From Bursaphelenchus xylophilus (lineage: Eukaryota > Nematoda > Chromadorea > Rhabditida > Aphelenchoididae): DNA of 64,000 nt. The stretch's first letter is position 1. Each line of letters begins with the position of its first letter. Positions 44,351 to 56,422 of the stretch are shown here, one piece after another. The DNA lies in contig CAJFCV020000004.1 in assembly GCA_904066235.2 (NCBI GenBank), positions 12,648,001 to 12,712,000 of the forward strand. The letters run 5' to 3'. Below the pieces are notes generated by a model. The model was not told where the DNA came from and searched no databases. It saw nothing but the letters and a program-made list of their open reading frames with translations. Made by a program: the position numbers and the translations under genes.

Positions 44351-47300
44351 TTACATTAGGATCCCACGGTAGGGACCTTGCATTTTCAAGTACTGAAAAA
44401 GGTTTGATTAGCAAAGGTTATTGGCAGCTGAGATACTCAAAGTTCGGTGCTTAAATTCTGATGAGAATTATGATTTTTTTTGATAAAATCAATTTTTTCC
44501 GCCCAAAATTTCCAAAGATATGGCTAAAAAGTGGTTTTTTGTCTGACCAGTCTCCGAATATTGCCTATTCTCTCGGCGATAAAAGACAGTTGAATACCTC
44601 GACGCCTCCGTAAATCGCATGCTAAAATTTTCAAAAATTGAAAAGCACTTACTTGTATAACAAGCGAGGGCCCGCCTTCGGTTATATCCTGAGGTATTTG
44701 TGACAGTGGACATCTCTCGATGGACATGATCTCCAAGGAGCAGCACAACGCCAACTCGAATGGCAACGAATGCAGACCGGGGTTGTCGTTCAGGTAGAGG
44801 GATTTGAGATTCTCCAAATGGCCTAAAAATCGAAGAAATGGGTTTGATACGGGCTAGACTTACCGATCTCTTCTGGAATGAAGCTGAGCATGTTCTCGCC
44901 GACGCGGAGATCCGTCAAGTTGAGGAGGTTCCTGAAAATGATAATAAATAAATAACGGAAGACCTGAAAAATATTTTATCATCCAAAAAATAGTCTTTTT
45001 AGAGTGTCGGGAAAATAATGAGCACAATGTCGCTGCGCCGATTACATCGCTGAAGTGTACAGAAATTGGATTTTTGCCGCGGGGCAATTCATTTTCTCGA
45101 CGGCGATGCGACTTTCGCTACGACAGGGTGCTCATTATTTTCCCGACAGATCGAAATGCAAATTCGGGGTCATGTTTTCACGGGCTTCTTTTAGGCTGGA
45201 AACTGCTGATTAACCGTATTTTTAAATAATTTTTCACCCATGCTCTTACCCGATTGTTCGCGGTAGACTTGTCAACTTGTTCGACTGGATCCACAACTTC
45301 GTCAGCGACATTAAAAATCCAATGTCGCTGGGGATGCACTCCAGCTCGTTTTCCTCCAAATCCAACTCTCTTAATTTCCGCAAGCTCCCAATCTGCGATG
45401 GCAACTTCCGCAAGCGATTTGTACTCAGCACTAAGACTTCCAGGTTGACCAATTTGTCGATATCAGAGGGCAGTTCGATAAGATCGTTGTTGCTGACGTT
45501 GAGCTCGGTTAGCGAGGTCCATGTGCCAAAGTCCAATGGCAACGACGTGAGCTGGTTTTCCTTGAAATTCAGCTTCGTTAGTCCGTTGGCTTTGGAGAAG
45601 ATTCCGAATGGAATCAGCGATATCGAGTTGTGCTCCATGTTGACTGTCTGGAAAGGTGTTGTTTTGAAAGATGAAAATCGGAATAAATAAGGAAAGAATA
45701 GGGCGCTCAGATAGTGATGGGATGCGGCACAAGTTTAGGATAAATTTTTCTAATGGCATATGTGAGATTCCTCGGAAGGAGTGGAGGTTTTCAGGCACAA
45801 AACTTTAGACAAAATCTCAGCGTCACACTTGGGCAAAAAATTGCACTTACAATAGCACTTTCGAATTGATTTGGGCCTCCTTGCGGGAAGGCATTCAGCT
45901 GATTCCTGCTCAAATTGATCGTCTTCAACTGATTCAACGAGACCAGCAAGCCCTCAGGAAGTCCACTGAGCTTATTACTTTCAACAATGAACTCCGTGAG
46001 CTCGGTGCACTTGGCCAAGGATGCAGGTAGGGAGGAAAGTTGATTGTAACGGATGGCCAGACGCTTCAAACCGGAGAGCTTTCCCATTGAAGCGGGCAGG
46101 GTTTGAAGTTCGTTGTGTTGAAGGTCGAGCTGCGTTAGTTGCGAGAGGTTTCCGATTTCTGGAAGAAGAACAAATTTTAATTTTTTTGGTTGAAATACAG
46201 CAAACAAACCTCAAGATTCGAAAAATTGAGATTTTTTGACGAGGGAGGATATTTTTGCATTTTACAACTGAAAACGGCCAAAGATCTCGCAAATTCCCTT
46301 CTAAACCCCCAATAACACAAAAAACTCCTTGCTTACCCTCGGGCAATGACTTCAAATGGTTGGCGGATAAAAGTAGAATAGACAACGCTTCTAGTGCGCC
46401 AATTTCCACTGGCAAAGAAGTGATTTTGTTCTCCCGTAGGTCGACCATTTTCAACTTTCTCATTCGGCCAATCTCTGGTGATATGTGTGAGATCTTGTTG
46501 TAGCGGAGCCATAACGTCTCCAGATTCTCCATTTGGAAGATGACTTCGGGGATTTTCTGAAAGGAACGCAACTTATTATGAGTTATTTTTTGGTTTTTTC
46601 AGAGAAAATGAGTAAAATTGAAAAATGGAAATGATGTGGACTAAATGTCAAAAACTTTTTCGCTCCTAAAAGTGGTTACCAGTCGTGTAACACTAGATTT
46701 TTGTGATTTTGACCAAAATTGTGAAATATAAAAAAATCAATACTATGTAGACAAAATGTCAAAAAATTCGTCATCTATCCAAAAACACAACTTCCCTAAT
46801 TTTCAGAAAGATAAAATAAAAAACTCACCTCCGTTAATTTATTGTGCCGCAAATCCAAGGTTTCCAACTTTTTCAGCGAGCTGATCGAATCCGGCAACGA
46901 TGACAAATTGTTTTCGCTCAACCCGAGAATCCGTAAATTCGTCAAGCATCCAATCTCAGGGGGCAAAGTGCAAAGTTTGTTCTTATACAAGAACAACTCT
47001 GTGATTTGGGTCAGATCTTTGATCATGGGAGGGATTACTGTGATCTGGAAAGAGTAAAATCATGTAGTGTCTGTTTATGGTCTGAAAAAGGAGAGCTTGA
47101 AGGAGACTTCCAATTCTGATGTTTTCGAAGACATTTATAAACGCTTGGCTTGCAATTTAAGACTATCACAAAAATTTTGACGTCAAAACAACCTAAAACT
47201 CGTCCGATTTTGCGGTTCAAAACTTCCAGGTTCAATATGTTTGAAATTACGTAAAAAGGTATGGAAGCCTTGCGAAGAACTCAAAGGATTTTTGCCAAAA

Positions 47301-48267
47301 ATTTATCATACGTGAACCACATTTTAGTTCACTGTGAAATAACAACCGCTCCTAGAACTTTAAACTTACATCCGAGGAGTTGAGATCGACTCTGGTGGCC
47401 TGCTCATCCTTGACACGTTGAAGTTCTCTGTTGACATCCTGAAAGCTCGATAATTACATTCCAAATTATGATTTGTCAGAATCACAGAAAACCCATTTTT
47501 TATGCCAGTGTCAATTTGTGCCCATCAATTTTTGAAATTAAAAATTCAATTTTTACCCTTCTAACAGTATCCTGCTGCACACTGTTAGCCGTCTTCTCAT
47601 GCATGCTATTCCGATACTTGGTCCTCGCGAAATTCGTAAACCGATTGATGATCGTCCCAGGGCTTTTCGACCGCATCTGCGCGTTCTGATTCAAATTCTG
47701 TTGATTCTGAGCCTTATTATTCAGACTGGCTTGAGCCAACGCACTCGACAGCCGGAACTCAAAATCGCCGTTATCGTTGACGGAGCCGTTCTTGTCGGAG
47801 CCATTGGAGGTGGAAGCGGCGGCTTCACTGTGCTTCATGACCGGTCGTTTCCGCACAAAAGCGACCAGTTGCGAGACAGTGCTCTTCTGATGGGCCGGCT
47901 GTTCACTGTTGAAGCTGGACGAGCTGGTTGAGGTCGAATTGCTGCGCTGACGACGCAGTCGCTCAACTCCGCCTCTTAGTTGGACCTTCTCGGCCAAGAA
48001 TCCGTCCTGGCCCGGGTAGAAGACGGGCTGATGATATGCGGAGCTTCGGGGTGGCACGTACTTGTCCGCCGGCTGCCCGCAAAGTGCTCGTTGAAAGCAG
48101 AAGCTCAACGAATCAGCCAACTTCACCGACGAGGAGCCGGGAACGAAGAATGGGGCGGACGGAGGCTGACGACGTTGGGAGGCGTCGGACTTGCGCCGCT
48201 CTCGGCTTCGCGCTGAATCCTTGTGCGTGTCGCGTAAAGAGCGGCTAAACGGACGGTTACGCCGTCG
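44351..48267 (-). CDS. soc-2: SOC-2/SUR-8 (SHOC2) leucine-rich-repeat scaffold
   Basis: Positive regulator of Ras-Raf-ERK signalling; it binds Ras and the PP1 catalytic subunit, which dephosphorylates Raf. Supported exons (minus) are 48267-47557, 47438-47370, 47044-46829, 46556-46337, 46158-45851, 45647-45250, 44931-44864, 44822-44653 and 44392-44351, about 733 residues, all phases closing. About 20 LRRs align along the whole family length (for example [53 protein letters not shown]). The C-terminus [13 protein letters not shown] is nearly invariant. The N-terminal 260 residues are basic, Ser/Asn-rich and disordered, with a VAF sequence (QLVAFVRK) that could be the PP1-docking RVxF-type motif. 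No in-frame start exists in the first listed exon, so the 5' end is partial. Its acceptor may be at 48267 (phase 0) or 48244 (phase 2). Intron 6 holds a family C element. Confidence 0.92.
45003..45150. repeat. Family C inverted-repeat element in soc-2 intron 6
   Basis: A complete 148-bp copy: left arm TGTCGGGAAAATAATGAGCA, right arm TGCTCATTATTTTCCCGACA, perfect complements. Internal words GCTGCGCCGATTACATCGCTG and GGGGCAATTCATTTTCTCGA match the other copies. Confidence 0.85.
45716..45838. repeat. Decayed family A element in soc-2 intron 5
   Basis: It opens with GATGGGATGCGGCACAAGTT and closes with AAAATCTCAGCGTCACACTT, recognisable family A termini in inverted orientation. Strongly diverged. 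Confidence 0.5.
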
Positions 48268-49417
48268 CTGATCCAGCTTTCAACGCGCGCAATCCCACGA
48301 TGAATCGAAACACGCGGCGGCAGTCAAAGGCCAAAAGTCAATAATTCCAGAGAAAAAATCGACCGAAATTCGGAGACTACGAGGACAGATAGTACCAATA
48401 GACAACGGAGAGTGCAGTAGTTGGACAGGAAACAGCACACACTCCCGGAAACCCCTGAAACTTTGAGTTGTAAGCACACCGCAACGGACAACAAACGCGA
48501 ACACATTGGAACGAGGACGTTCTTTCCAGTTTTTACAACAAAACTTTGCAGCGGTTTTACTTCCGAAGGTCTTTAATGTGAAAAATGGAAGCTTTAAGTC
48601 CGCGATTAATCAAGGTTTGTAACAAAAAGACCAAAAAAGATTTGCAATTTTTCTCCGTTCTAATTTCATTGCCCCAAGGCCATAGAGGCTTTCCCTTCGC
48701 TCCGAAACAATCCGGCTCATCTTCCCTTTGCCCCCGTTCTATTTACTTCTCATATATCGGTCGCTTTACGACAAAAGCCCGCTTGGAGAAATGGGAACAA
48801 ACAAAAGGTGGTCAAATCAAAAAGTTTCCTTCAATTTTTGCGTTAAGTTTGGAAGCGAGCGTTCAAGGATCGGGATGGCGAGGAGAAGTGGGGTGACAGG
48901 AGATCTTGGGAGCTTCGGAATCTGGTAATGTAACTAGGGGCTCCCCCTAGGACAGTATGGAAGTCTAAGACTATAAAAGGTTCTTTAGGCTTAGACGCCA
49001 CAATATGGATTCAGTTTTTTCGGTAGGCCAGCTAAGGCCAGCTGAAAGCCGATAAGTCACCGTATAAACTATACAGCGTGCAAAAGCTCGCACAAAGTGT
49101 GTAACGGTACAATAACTTCCGGAATGCGCTCTCTCAAAGCTATTTACACAAGCTCTCGACCAATGAAATATATTCCGCATTGTCGTTACGCCCCCATGAA
49201 CTAAAGCAATCAACGAAATTGTAAATTCTGGAGCTCCCTACGGTCTGTTATGTCAACAAGCCATAACCCGCGTACTATGTACAAAACAAATGAAGAAAGC
49301 TTATGTGTTGACTCGCGGCTAAACGATACAAAACAAACTCAGACAAAAGAATCTGACTGTAGAATATATCGCAGCATTAATTGTAATGTCTGTAGACGTC
49401 TCCGTAGGCTTGCTATC

Positions 49418-49568
49418 AGAGTGTCGGGAAGATAATGAGCACTCTGTCGCATCGAAAATCGTATCACTGCCGAGAAAATCAACTGTGTCGTGACAAAATC
49501 AAATTGCTTTTCAATTCAGCGACGCGATCGGCGCAGTGACATTGTGCTCATTATTTTCCCGACAGACC
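49418..49568. repeat. Family C inverted-repeat element
   Basis: Left arm TATCAGAGTGTCGGGAAGAT, right arm ATTTTCCCGACAGACCGATA. The TATCNG outer extension visible on both sides suggests that the true terminus starts just inside a TA duplication. 151 bp, no coding frame. Confidence 0.8.
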
Positions 49569-52410
49569 GATATAATCAAACAGTTTTTTGTCACCCATTT
49601 CAGAAATTAAGGAATCGCAATAAAACCCATTAGAAATTAAACAACCAGTCGTCTTTAGCCACACAAAGCTATCAGACGCTTCAAAAAATTCCTGAGAAGC
49701 CACCAGGAGCGCTTAGTTGGAAGAAACCGAAGAAAAAACTCGAGAAACACCAGACCCCCCTAAAAACACACGCATAACTCCAGTTCTCATCGATGCCCCT
49801 TAATCGATTCAACCCACCCAAATTGATACGAAAAAGACGGTTCGGCTTCTTTTTCTCGTCATTCGGAATCAGAATTTGGGGGGAGAAGACGAAGATATAA
49901 ACCCCCCAAGAAGTGTGATGTCTTCCCGAAAACATTTCAATCATTTCAGCGGCCGAATCTCCCCGCAAGTCGGGCCCGCATCGCAAGCAGGAGAGGAGGG
50001 GAGAAAACCCGGAGATGGGAAAGGCCAGAGGCTCCCAAAGTAATTCCCATCCTCGCTCCAGTTTTTTCTTCATTTTGATGGCATGGACCATTGGTTTCGG
50101 GTGTTAAGAAGCGCAGCGGAGCAGGCTGCGCAATTGATTTAATTGGAGAAACCGCCGCTACTCTTACCAGGTTGAAATTTGAGAGTAAATGGAACAAGGG
50201 GCAGGAATTAGGAGGCAATGGGGGGAAATGTCGAAGCCCCAACCAAGGTAAAAATCGGGTTTCGAGGTGATAGAAAAAATGAAAAGATTTCTTGAAGGAA
50301 AATTAAACTTTCCCCTGCATGATGGATGGGATGGCGTCACTGGCGTGTCTAGAATTTCCTGATTGAAAAAAGTGGGTGCTAAGGAATGCTAGGAGGTCGT
50401 GAGGTGTTGAAGATCAAACAAACGTTAAAGAAAAACACTTTTTTTGGCATGGCAGAGCGTTGGGAACGAGTATCGTATCTTGAAAACAAATTTTTGCCAT
50501 CTTTGGGAGTTCTCTGGTTCTGGGCCTTTGTTTTTCTTCAATTTCCGGCGATACGATCTGTCTAAGACCCCATCAATTCTCGTAAATCTTAGGTCGCACT
50601 TTTCAGGCACTGCAAAAATTTTCGCAGTGTTAGACACAATGGAGAATGAAGACAGAGGGCCACAAAAAAGACATCTTCCGCGATTTTAAATTTCCGACGT
50701 TTTAAGACTACGAAATGGGCAAAATGAAAACAAAAACTACCGTCGGGATCTTCAGCTTGTTCTCATGAAAACGCCTAAGGCAAGGAAACGTTCCGGATTG
50801 CGTCAGCGTTCTTTTCAGTAATGTTTAATCCGCGAAATTGCAATTTCAAGGCTAGACAATTTTTGTTTTGGACAGGCGATTGAATGGATGAAATTAGTAA
50901 CACTCCACAGCAATGAACAAAAAAAAGCAGAAAGAAAATGAGATTTTCTGACTTTTTAAGCGTCTTTCAGCAAAAAAATTCCCCTAAAGTTATATTTTAG
51001 CCTCTGCTCAGCTATGTTGAAAAATTGCAAGGACACAATAAACAGACGAGATTTTTTCCGCATTTCAGGAACGGATGTTCAAAAAAAAAGGGAAAGCAAC
51101 TCTCTTCTGACATCGGTTTACACCCGACCCCTTTGGCCAACGGAAATCTGGACAACAGGAAACTGGTTAAACAAGTTAAAGAAAGGAAAAAGAAGGGCAA
51201 TCACCTCAAGCTGTGATAGAATACGGGATTATGATTTGTGGTAAAATGCAAAAAAAACTCGAAAAATATAAAGCAAGGGTTCTGGAAGTGGTTTTTAAAC
51301 CACTTCCACTTAAAGCACGTTTTTAAAAAATGCAAATTTGGGTTTTTTATATCAAAAAATTCCGATTTCCGGAAAAAAATCGTTTTTAGATTTAGCTAAT
51401 TTTAGATGATGAACTGAACCTAAGAGACGGATGTCTTCTATTTTTTTCAAATATTTTTTTATTCACTAAACAACTTATGAGTCATATTCCGGCTTTTTAT
51501 TACACTAAGAAGCCCATAAAAAATTAAAATTTCGCTTTTTTTTAACAAACACTGCGGAAAAAGTAAAAAATTTCAAGAAATAAATGCTTTAAACGGCAAA
51601 GTGCCTTAGGGCATATGTCTAGATTATAGTAAGAAGACAGTCGAAGACATGCTAACCTCAAAAATAATAGAAAAAAACTCGCATTTTACATCTAAAGTTT
51701 AAATTTTTTGCGAAATATTCGTAATATGTCCAAAAGTTTCAGTTTTGGGTAATAAAAAAAAATTGATTGTATTGAAGCTTCTACAAGGATGTTCAGAGCA
51801 TTAGAAATCCTATGAGTCACTTTACCATATGAAATCTTTAGAAATTCCTGAGCATAAATATTTTTTAGGAAAAACAACGGAAAATTGATGATAAATCGCA
51901 AATTTCTTTATTTTTGTAAAATTTCAATACGTTGTGCGACGATTTATAGGTTATAAATGAAAATAAGAGCTGCATGCATATCAGCAGTCTCAGAGAAATC
52001 GACAAAATTTCATCAAAATTGACTCAAATTGCCCATGGAAAGATCCATTTTATCAGATATAAAATAATATGGTCTGGCCCGACGGTCTGTCTAAATGGAC
52101 GAAAAGTTCGACCCAACGATAATATAAAATGGATCCGCGATTTCCAGCGGGTCCAAGCAGCTGCATTAAAAGTTCGGGAAAGGCCGTTTTTCCGCAATTT
52201 TTCTTTTCTTTTCTCGCCGCTCTTTTCGATCTTTCTGTCTAACTTATGATCAGTCCAGGACGGGAGGGGAAGAAAATTCGATTCAAAATGTCTTTTCGGC
52301 CAGCTCGGGGGTTCAGGTCGTTATCAGTGAGCCTCAAGGGGCTCGAGATTTCAATGGATATCGGGAAAGTTGAAAAAAATTGGGAGTAGATAGAAAGAGC
52401 TGTATAAGTA

Positions 52411-53639
52411 TTAGGGTGTCCCATAAGTCTTGTGTATTTTTGGGTTTGAGAATTAAAGTCTCGTTTCGCAGGCCTAAATGAATGCATCCCTTAATGTTTG
52501 GCATTGTTGAAACCGCCATCTCTTACACTTATAAGCAGCATAAAAATTTTAACTAATAACATGCCCTTCGGGAAAATACTTGAAATTCTTTAATATCATC
52601 AACTTCTGGGAAGGGCTGGGAAAACCATTCCGTTTTTTGATAAATGGGGCTGCACCTTTGCAATTGCATTTTTTAACACATCTACTAAGTACCCTGTTTC
52701 TAAATAAACCGTTTTCCCCTCTGAATTTGTTCTTATGACGTTGTCCTGCAGGTTTCTTGTATTAGGCGCCATGGTGAATATTGTGATGTACATAATTTTG
52801 CGTATAACATTTTTTGAGGGTGGTTGCTCAGGTCGCGCCGATACCAGAGTGAAAAAAACATAACGTTCATGCGTCCTAACTATGAATCCGCTGGCTGCCT
52901 TGTTCTGAATTACCACTAACCCAAAAAAATTTGAAAAAATGTGATGCATTTACTCAACACCAAAAAAGTCGGTATGGATACAAGTAACATTGTAGTGTAG
53001 TGTGTTCTAAACAGTGTCATATGTGTTTTATTTTAGCAAGAGGATTTTGGAATAGAGGTGCTGAGGGCTGAAAAATCACTCAATTTAAAAAATTTTCTGT
53101 AAATTTTTAAAATAATTAGGAAATTTTTAAATTAAGCTTATTTCAAGCAACAAAAGTGACACAGGCGGTGATTATTATGTCGTTGTGTTCACAAACAACA
53201 GTAGATTAGCTACCATACGCAGCTACAGCCAACACTTTCTACTATTGGAAAATTGAGTCTGAAAAGCATGAGTGCAGCAGTTCTCATGTTATTTACACCA
53301 CCACCAAGGTACCCCCGCCCGTGCTGCAGCGCGAATTAAAATAACATTTAGGGCTCTTGTGCGTCCTATTTTCATGTTTAATAGGCGTACACATCTGATT
53401 TTCCAAAGTATATACCCATTTTAACATCAGCAAGCAAAATTTTTTTGATGTCTAGTACAATATTGGGGTAGTGCGGGTAGCAGGTGGATTTTTTGCAGCC
53501 TTGCTACATACGGTTTAAAAGCGCAATTCCTGATCTTCAAAACCGTATGTCTAACATATCTCGTAATGCGTTACAAAGCTCACAGGAATTCGCACAAGTC
53601 AACGACCCCAAAATACACAAGACTTATGGGACACCCTAA
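52411..53639. mobile_element. Mariner-type DNA transposon, 1.23 kb, decayed or non-autonomous
   Basis: Both ends read TTAGGGTGTCCCATAAGTCT inward, and the inverted termini stay identical for about 28 bp. The element is flanked by TA on each side (52409-52410 and 53640-53641). The length is close to that of autonomous mariners. The interior has only short open frames; the best is 52949-52599 (minus), ending LKNAIAKVQPHLSKNG, which could be a relic of the transposase C-terminus. I see no intact DDxD catalytic core. The sharp termini suggest relatively recent movement by another copy's transposase. Confidence 0.8.
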
Positions 53640-54477
53640 TAATATAAAAACTAAAAATTTTGCTAATACCTGAAGTAATAATTTTTTGAGGAGCAGACGT
53701 TATAAAAAAGTAGGACATAAGGTGACCAAACGGGATTTTTAATAATCAATTTTCCAGCGCAAAATTGGCACAGATACGGCCAAAAAATTGTTTTTTCCGT
53801 CTGGCCAATCTCTGAATTCCGTGCACTCTCCCGTCGACAAAAAATATGAATATCTCGCTGCCCCTGCAAAGCGCGAACTATGGCCTATGCCTTAAAAAAT
53901 TTGTGGCCTGTGCCTGAGAAAATCTAAAGAAAGTCTGAGCGTCGCACTGGGGATACTTCCCTTATATAGTGTTCCAACAAATTGAAGCTCAAAAAAAAAT
54001 AATGTCTTCAAATCCGTGACAAAGGAGCGAAATCCTTTGAATTTCCTCCTCCCCATCAAATTGCTATATAAAAGGAGCACAATTGTAGGTCCCGAGCATG
54101 GATTCAAAAATAAAAATGTTGTCTGCTTCCGTTCACACTTACGTCACGATAAATTATAACACTGTAAAAATGGAAAATGGGGAAAAATAAAGCGAGGAGT
54201 AGAGTTCAGGTGTTGGAGAGGAGGATACAATTTGTTGGAGAGGAATGGTTTATGAGCAACATACAAAATGTTATATATATATGTAGGTGTAACAGATAAT
54301 TTGACAAAGAAAGTATTAAAGAGGATTTTTTATCCTTTTCTAACTAACTATTACTAACGTTAGTTTTCTTTACCTTAAGTTATTTTAACGTAAATATAAA
54401 AGACCAAAATTGATGCAAAAAATTATCTAGATATTATTGATGTGAGTACACGTGAAATAAATCAAGATAGTAGTAAG

Positions 54478-54606
54478 CTATAGGACCCGATCAATCTTCT
54501 TATTTCTGTTAACTAGGCCTTCTCCTAGCCTCCCTGATGCATACAACGACAAACCACAGTATCGTCGACCCGGACTGTCGCTGACACGAAAAGTCGTAGC
54601 GCCAAA
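54478..54606. repeat. Family G dispersed repeat, copy 2 (inverted)
   Basis: Read on the minus strand it gives GGCGCTACGACTTTTCGTGT, then CAGAAATAAGAAGATTGATC, matching the copies at 33686 and 60783. It covers only the first third of the family. Confidence 0.5.
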
Positions 54607-54933
54607 AAAATATATTAAAATTACATTTTTTTAAAATTCTTCCTGTAAGAATTGTTAAGCGCAAAATAAAAAAAAATAAAATTTTTACAAAAAAAAAAAA
54701 TAAAAATTTTTTGGTTAAGTAATTTTAAAATTTCTTATTAAAACACAGTTATTACAAAACCAGAGATATTGTAAAAATTTTCCATCTATTTTCCACCGTA
54801 AAAAATGATTAAAACCAAGTGAATATCAAATTTTTCGCTTCAAATTCAAAAAATATCCTTTTTTTGAGAAAAAGAAACTTGACACTGGAATAAAAACGAA
54901 AAACAAACTCCCAAAATGGGATCCCAGACTTAC

Positions 54934-55077
54934 AATTCTCCGTGACAACTTTTTGGCGGTGCGGCCGCGAAGTCCGGTGAAGTGGGCCTTGTCTTGGCCC
55001 GGCTTGTCCACCACGGTAACGCGTCTGGTCAGGTCCGTTGCGGAGGAATTTTTGGGCGAACGCACGTTGTCGAATCT
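54934..55077 (-). CDS. Internal coding exon, candidate soc-2 5' exon 2
   Basis: A 144-nt exon with a TTCCAG acceptor and GTAAGT donor, phase 0 at both ends, encoding 48 residues that begin RFDNVRSPKNSSATDLTRR and end KKLSRRI. It is basic and has clear codon bias towards G/C-ending codons (ACC, GGC, CGC) against a very AT-rich background, which supports coding. No protein family is recognised. Two upstream exons and the soc-2 exon at 48267 all join it in phase 0. Confidence 0.6.
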
Positions 55078-55821
55078 CTGGAATGGGGCGATTAGGTTGC
55101 TATGGAGGGGAAATTCAATTTTGGAAAAGTAAAAAACCCTTTTTCGGGGATTTTTTTTGGATAAATTTATTCATTCATGCCGAATATAGCGCCAAAAATT
55201 TGGGAACAATTTTTGGCACTACGGCTCAATACAAGGCCCTAGGGCAAGGCAAAAAATCAAATTGAAATGTTCATATCCCAATGGAAGCCATTTTTTCTTT
55301 CTTGTTCTCCCCCATTTTATACATGATTCCCTTCGAAAACTTACAGAGTATAAACTGAGTGGGGCAAAGTTAAAACTCATTTTGATTGATTACATTTAAA
55401 ACAAATGTTTAGTGGGAGAAACAAAAGAATCGAAGCTGGACGTGCGTCACTGCAGTTTACTCTCCTGCGAAAACTGGAGGAGAAAATACTGATAAGAACC
55501 AGTAATATGTACATTAAGGACAATTCTTAAAAACAAAAGTTTCATCCAAAGAAAAATCGATTTTTTGAGGAAAAATTAGATAAAAAAAATGTTTTTTATA
55601 TAATATTCTCGAACCTTTTTAAAATACGGTAAGTTCAAAAAAAAACCTGTCTAAACAAACATTTTCTCAAGCTCCCAACTCTCAATTATAAGCGAAAATT
55701 AACCTCTGTACAACGCAACTCCTCGGTAAGAAGTTAATCTCCTAGCCCTTTATCACACTTTTGAGTGTATCCAAGAAATCAAAAAATCCTGCTTTTGAGT
55801 CTTCAAGAATTTTTTTCTAAC

Positions 55822-56079
55822 CTCCGCCGAAGGCCATCGTGCTCCCAGCACCGGTTTCTTGTCCATCTCGTCATTTACAGGCAATGACAGGCGTCGCTTC
55901 GACGCCTGATAGAGCCCATGCAGAAAGGCTCGAGAGCGCGAAGCGGATGGTGGAGGACCATGTCGATATGAGGGGTAGCCCAAGGAGACACTCGACATTT
56001 TCTTGGAGACCTTTTCATTTTCAAAATTGTGATCTGTCGAGTGATCTCGTGACAGGCGACGGATCCACGTCATTGCCAT
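55822..56079 (-). CDS. Alternative first coding exon (1b) of the same gene
   Basis: Starts ATG at 56079 (MAMTWIRRLSRDHSTDH), one base after a CTTCTCAG acceptor, and ends at a GAG|GTTAGA donor in phase 0 after 86 codons. The product is Ser/Arg-rich (SRSRAFLHGLYQASKRRLSL) and ends ARWPSAE. It joins the exon at 55077 in frame. The acceptor just before the ATG suggests spliced-leader addition and an internal promoter. Confidence 0.55.
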
Positions 56080-56176
56080 GCTGAGAAGAGGTCAAAATTG
56101 AATGCAAGTTGTTAGTCAGGTGCCCGGTAAAGGAAGCCTTCGCGAAGAAATGAATGCAAAACACGAGCGCAGTCTA

Positions 56177-56422
56177 CAGTCAAACCTCTGTACAACGAAT
56201 CACAAGGTCCCGTAAAATTACCCGTTGTACAAGGGTTTTGATTTTCATTTTTCATTTTGAATTAAAACCGACTTTTGGGACCTCTGAAATTGTTCGTTAT
56301 AGAAAGGATACGTTTTATGGGAGCTCGTACAAAGGTCCACTATTGTTGTCTGCGCTACATAATCTTGTACGAAAAACATGCTTTGACCCGAGCGATTCAT
56401 TGTATGTACCGTGGCTTGACTG
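56177..56422. repeat. Pogo/Tigger-like MITE
   Basis: A 246-bp element flanked by TA, starting CAGTCAAACCTCTGTACAAC and ending with the complement GGCTTGACTG. Inside are TTGTTCGTTATAGAAAGG-type words. Related single ends occur near 11717, 31802, 55705, 57458 and 58144. Assignment to the pogo/Tigger type rests on the CAGTCAAACCTC terminus only. Confidence 0.6.

Larger units (their letters stand above)
48268..54933. other. Non-coding, repeat-bearing interval upstream of soc-2
   Basis: I see no convincing independent gene in 6.7 kb. Open frames around 48585-48896 (+) and 49681-50242 (-) are isolated and compositionally unlike the recognised genes. The interval contains a family C element (49418-49568), a mariner-type element (52411-53639), a family A end (about 53855-53965) and a family G copy (54478-54606). 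If the exons at 54.9 and beyond belong to soc-2, this whole stretch is its 5' intron. Confidence 0.5.

Noticed and set aside
49681..50242. Two overlapping minus-strand frames, 136 and 98 codons
   Set aside because: They are in different frames with no splice signals joining them and no recognisable domains.
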